From Deltaproteobacteria bacterium (lineage in GTDB: Bacteria; Myxococcota; Kuafuiibacteriia; Kuafuiibacteriales; Kuafuiibacteriaceae): a stretch of 64,000 nt of DNA. The stretch spans positions 667,501-731,500 of the forward strand of contig JACKEN010000002.1 in assembly GCA_020632995.1 (NCBI GenBank), written 5' to 3'. The notes under the pieces are model-generated. The model made no database searches and was not told where the DNA came from. It saw only the letters and a list, made by a program, of their open reading frames with translations. Below, piece after piece: positions 61,592 to 64,000 of the stretch (positions are counted from its first letter, which is position 1; every line of letters starts with the position of its first letter). The position numbers and the translations under genes were made by a program.

Positions 61592-61623
61592 CCGGCCTGA
61601 AGTCATTGCTTTACAAAGGCCGG
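61592..61623. repeat. Inverted repeat between kinase and rhodanese-YggX genes
   Basis: CCGGCCT (61592-61598) and AGGCCGG (61617-61623) are perfect arms around an A+T-richer 18-nt centre (GAAGTCATTGCTTTACAA). There is no T-run, so it is more likely an operator or leader element of the next gene (start 61646) than a terminator. Confidence 0.4.
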
Positions 61624-61645
61624 CGGATCTTCATGGGTGGTCCCC

Positions 61646-62437
<792 letters not shown>

Positions 62438-62451
62438 GGAGCGGGCGGAGC

Positions 62452-63831
62452 ATGCGCATCCCGCCTCACATGACCACGGAGGTGGCCACGGAGCGCCGCG
62501 CCGCGGCCGGGGCCCGCAAGGTCCGGCAGCTGACGCTGGTGTACCAGCGGGGCGAGATCCCCGAGGGCCGCCGATGGATCCTGCGGGGCGGGAAGCTCTC
62601 CTTGGGGCGTGACCCCGAGCGCTGCGACATCCCGCTCGACGACACCAAGGCCAGCCGGGAGCACGCCCAGCTCACCTACGTGAAGGCGAGCGACCAGTAC
62701 CGGGTGGTGGATCTCGGCAGTCGCAACGGGACCTTCATGGACGGTCGGCGGGTCCAGTCCGAGCCGCTGGCGAACGGGTCGGTGGTGCGGGTGGGGGACT
62801 CGCTCTTCGTGTACGCGGAGGCGGACCTCCCCGACGGCCTGGCCCTGCCCGAGGAGCAGGGCGCGGTGGCCCTCGCCCGGATGATGGCGGAGGCGGCGGC
62901 GGACCTCGCCGCGCCCACCACGCTCCCGATCCTGATCATCGGCCCCACCGGGGCGGGCAAGGAGGTCATGGCCCGGCGGGTCCACGAGGGGAGCGGGCGC
63001 CCGGGGCCGCTCGTCGCGGTGAATTGCGCCACCTTCGCCCGGGAGCTGATCGGCTCCGAGCTGTTCGGGCACGCGGCGGGGGCGTTCTCGGGCGCGCACA
63101 GCGCCCGCGAGGGGCTCTTCGTCAGCGCCAACGGCGGCACCCTGTTCCTGGACGAGATCGCCGAGCTCCCGCTCGATCAGCAACCTGCCTTGCTCCGGGT
63201 CCTCCAGGAGGGCCGGGTGCGCCCGGTGGGCTCGGACCGCGAGGTGCCGGTGGACGTGCGGGTGGTGGCGGCCACCCACCAGGCGCTGGACAGCTTGCAG
63301 AAGCAGGAGCGCTTCCGCGCCGACCTCTACTCCCGCCTCGCCGGCTTCGAGATCGACCTGCCGGGCCTCGCGCAGCGCCGGGAGGAGGTCCTCGCCCTGT
63401 TCGCCCGCTTCCTCGGCCTCGCCCGCCCCCTCACCTCGGAGGCGGCGGAGGCCTTGCTGCTCTACGGCTGGCCCCAGAACGTGCGCGAGCTCAAGCACGC
63501 GGCGGAGCGCGCGCGCCTGTTCGCCGAGCACGCGGAGCGGGTCGAGCTCACCGCGCTGCCGTCGGCGGTGCAAGGCTGCTTGTCGGACGCGTTCCGGAGC
63601 GAGGCGGGCGCGCCGCCCGCGCCCCAGGACACCAGCGGGCCGATGCTCGCGGCAGATCTGGAGCCCCCGACCCGCGAGGCGCTGACCGAGATGCTCGCGG
63701 CGAGCGGGGGGAACGTGGCCGAGATCGCCCGCGCCACCGGAAAGCACCGCCAGCAGGTGTACCGGTGGATGAAGAAGTACGGGCTCGAGGTGGGCCAGTT
63801 CCGCACCGAGGACATGGAGGAGGAGGGGTGA
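62452..63831 (+). CDS. FHA-domain sigma54-type enhancer-binding transcription regulator
   Basis: A 459-residue regulator. FHA domain about 25-125 (LGRDPERC, SREHAQL, LGSRNGTFMDG). AAA+ domain about 140-370 with Walker A GPTGAGKE (about 164), the sigma54-contact loop GAFSGA (about 210-215, Ser for the consensus Thr), Walker B GGTLFLDEI and WPQNVRELKH. C-terminal Fis-type helix-turn-helix about 415-445 (NVAEIARATGKHRQQVYRWMKK). Myxobacteria commonly couple such proteins to Ser/Thr kinases, whose phosphothreonine signals the FHA domain reads; several kinases in this window are candidates. RBS GCGGAG. It overlaps the next gene by 4 bp (GTGA). Confidence 0.92.
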   Translation: MRIPPHMTTEVATERRAAAGARKVRQLTLVYQRGEIPEGRRWILRGGKLSLGRDPERCDIPLDDTKASREHAQLTYVKASDQYRVVDLGSRNGTFMDGRRVQSEPLANGSVVRVGDSLFVYAEADLPDGLALPEEQGAVALARMMAEAAADLAAPTTLPILIIGPTGAGKEVMARRVHEGSGRPGPLVAVNCATFARELIGSELFGHAAGAFSGAHSAREGLFVSANGGTLFLDEIAELPLDQQPALLRVLQEGRVRPVGSDREVPVDVRVVAATHQALDSLQKQERFRADLYSRLAGFEIDLPGLAQRREEVLALFARFLGLARPLTSEAAEALLLYGWPQNVRELKHAAERARLFAEHAERVELTALPSAVQGCLSDAFRSEAGAPPAPQDTSGPMLAADLEPPTREALTEMLAASGGNVAEIARATGKHRQQVYRWMKKYGLEVGQFRTEDMEEEG

Positions 63832-64000
63832 GCGGCCTGCGCCTGGTGCTCATGCGCCACGCCAAGAGCGCCTGGGACTCGGGCGCGCCCACCGATCACG
63901 CCCGCCCCCTGAACCGCCGCGGCCAGCGCGACGCCCCCCGGGTGGGCCAGGCCCTCGCCGAGCGGGGGTGGTGGCCGGAGCTGGCCCTGGTCAGCGACGC
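63828..64000 (+). CDS. SixA-like phosphohistidine phosphatase (N-terminal part, runs off window)
   Basis: The first 57 codons, start GTG overlapping the upstream stop and preceded by a strong AGGAGGAGG. LVLMRHAKSAW is the histidine-phosphatase RHG motif in the RHAKS form typical of SixA, followed by DHARPLNRRGQRDA. SixA removes phosphate from His-phosphorylated signalling domains. Coupling to the FHA regulator suggests co-expression. The gene is cut at the window edge. Confidence 0.85.
   Translation, partial: MSGLRLVLMRHAKSAWDSGAPTDHARPLNRRGQRDAPRVGQALAERGWWPELALVSD

Overview
The window looks like chromosomal DNA of a myxobacterium or close relative (Myxococcota). The evidence is very high G+C with tight coding, many Hanks-type Ser/Thr kinases with membrane tails, a SBBP-repeat protein ending in a MYXO-CTERM-like tail, Cys-rich lipoproteins with Asp/Thr/Pro linkers, a HDOD protein and an enhancer-binding protein with a FHA domain. 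I see no phage genes, transposases, CRISPR arrays, toxin-antitoxin pairs or tRNA genes. The lineage below phylum is not resolved.

Layout. 1-1838: 3' part of a 23S rRNA gene, the 5S rRNA gene and the rrn terminator. 1863-7696: aminotransferase, saccharopine-dehydrogenase-like reductase, kinase, glycosyltransferase. 7783-10597: a membrane Fe-S protein resembling EtfD, and a pirin. 10660-16754: two membrane kinases flanking a HELVH metallopeptidase, then an alpha/beta hydrolase. 16767-25126: a compact type II fatty-acid-synthase-like cluster (ketosynthase, ACP, two CrtI-like flavoenzymes, ketoreductase, dehydratase, enoyl reductase) followed by a phosphopantetheinyl transferase and a secreted rhodanese. 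25128-28952: SCPx-type thiolase and an MFE-2-like protein (SDR, hydratase 2, two SCP-2 domains) behind a 16-bp palindromic operator. 28993-31737: surface SBBP protein. 32008-36408: overlapping operon of lipoprotein, porin-like protein, PstS-like binding protein and hybrid histidine kinase. 36419-43474: aldo/keto reductase, small ORF, UbiB-like kinase, plant-type enoyl-ACP reductase, CBS protein, AmrS radical SAM enzyme, response regulator with zinc ribbon, RNase Z-like hydrolase. 43494-49348: three coupled genes of unknown function, the last with a degenerate HD-GYP domain. 49462-64000: GH13-like protein, kinase, lipoprotein, HDOD protein, cyclic-nucleotide-binding protein coupled to a transporter-HEAT protein, small membrane protein, lipoprotein, pseudokinase-kinase fusion, rhodanese-YggX fusion, FHA-AAA+ regulator and the start of a SixA-like phosphatase.

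How the genes may work together. The 16.8-24.3 kb cluster holds a full elongation cycle plus its own ACP, PPTase and two desaturase-like flavoproteins, so it probably makes an unusual acyl or polyene chain. This is the best candidate for an undescribed pathway. The neighbouring MFE-2/SCPx-thiolase pair and the EtfD-like protein suggest bacterial versions of peroxisome-style beta-oxidation and its electron outlet. Signalling genes are dense: five Hanks kinase genes (one with an extra pseudokinase), a hybrid kinase, HDOD and HD-GYP-like proteins, cNMP-binding domains and a FHA enhancer-binding protein. All functional statements rest on motif reading by eye; no database search was possible.
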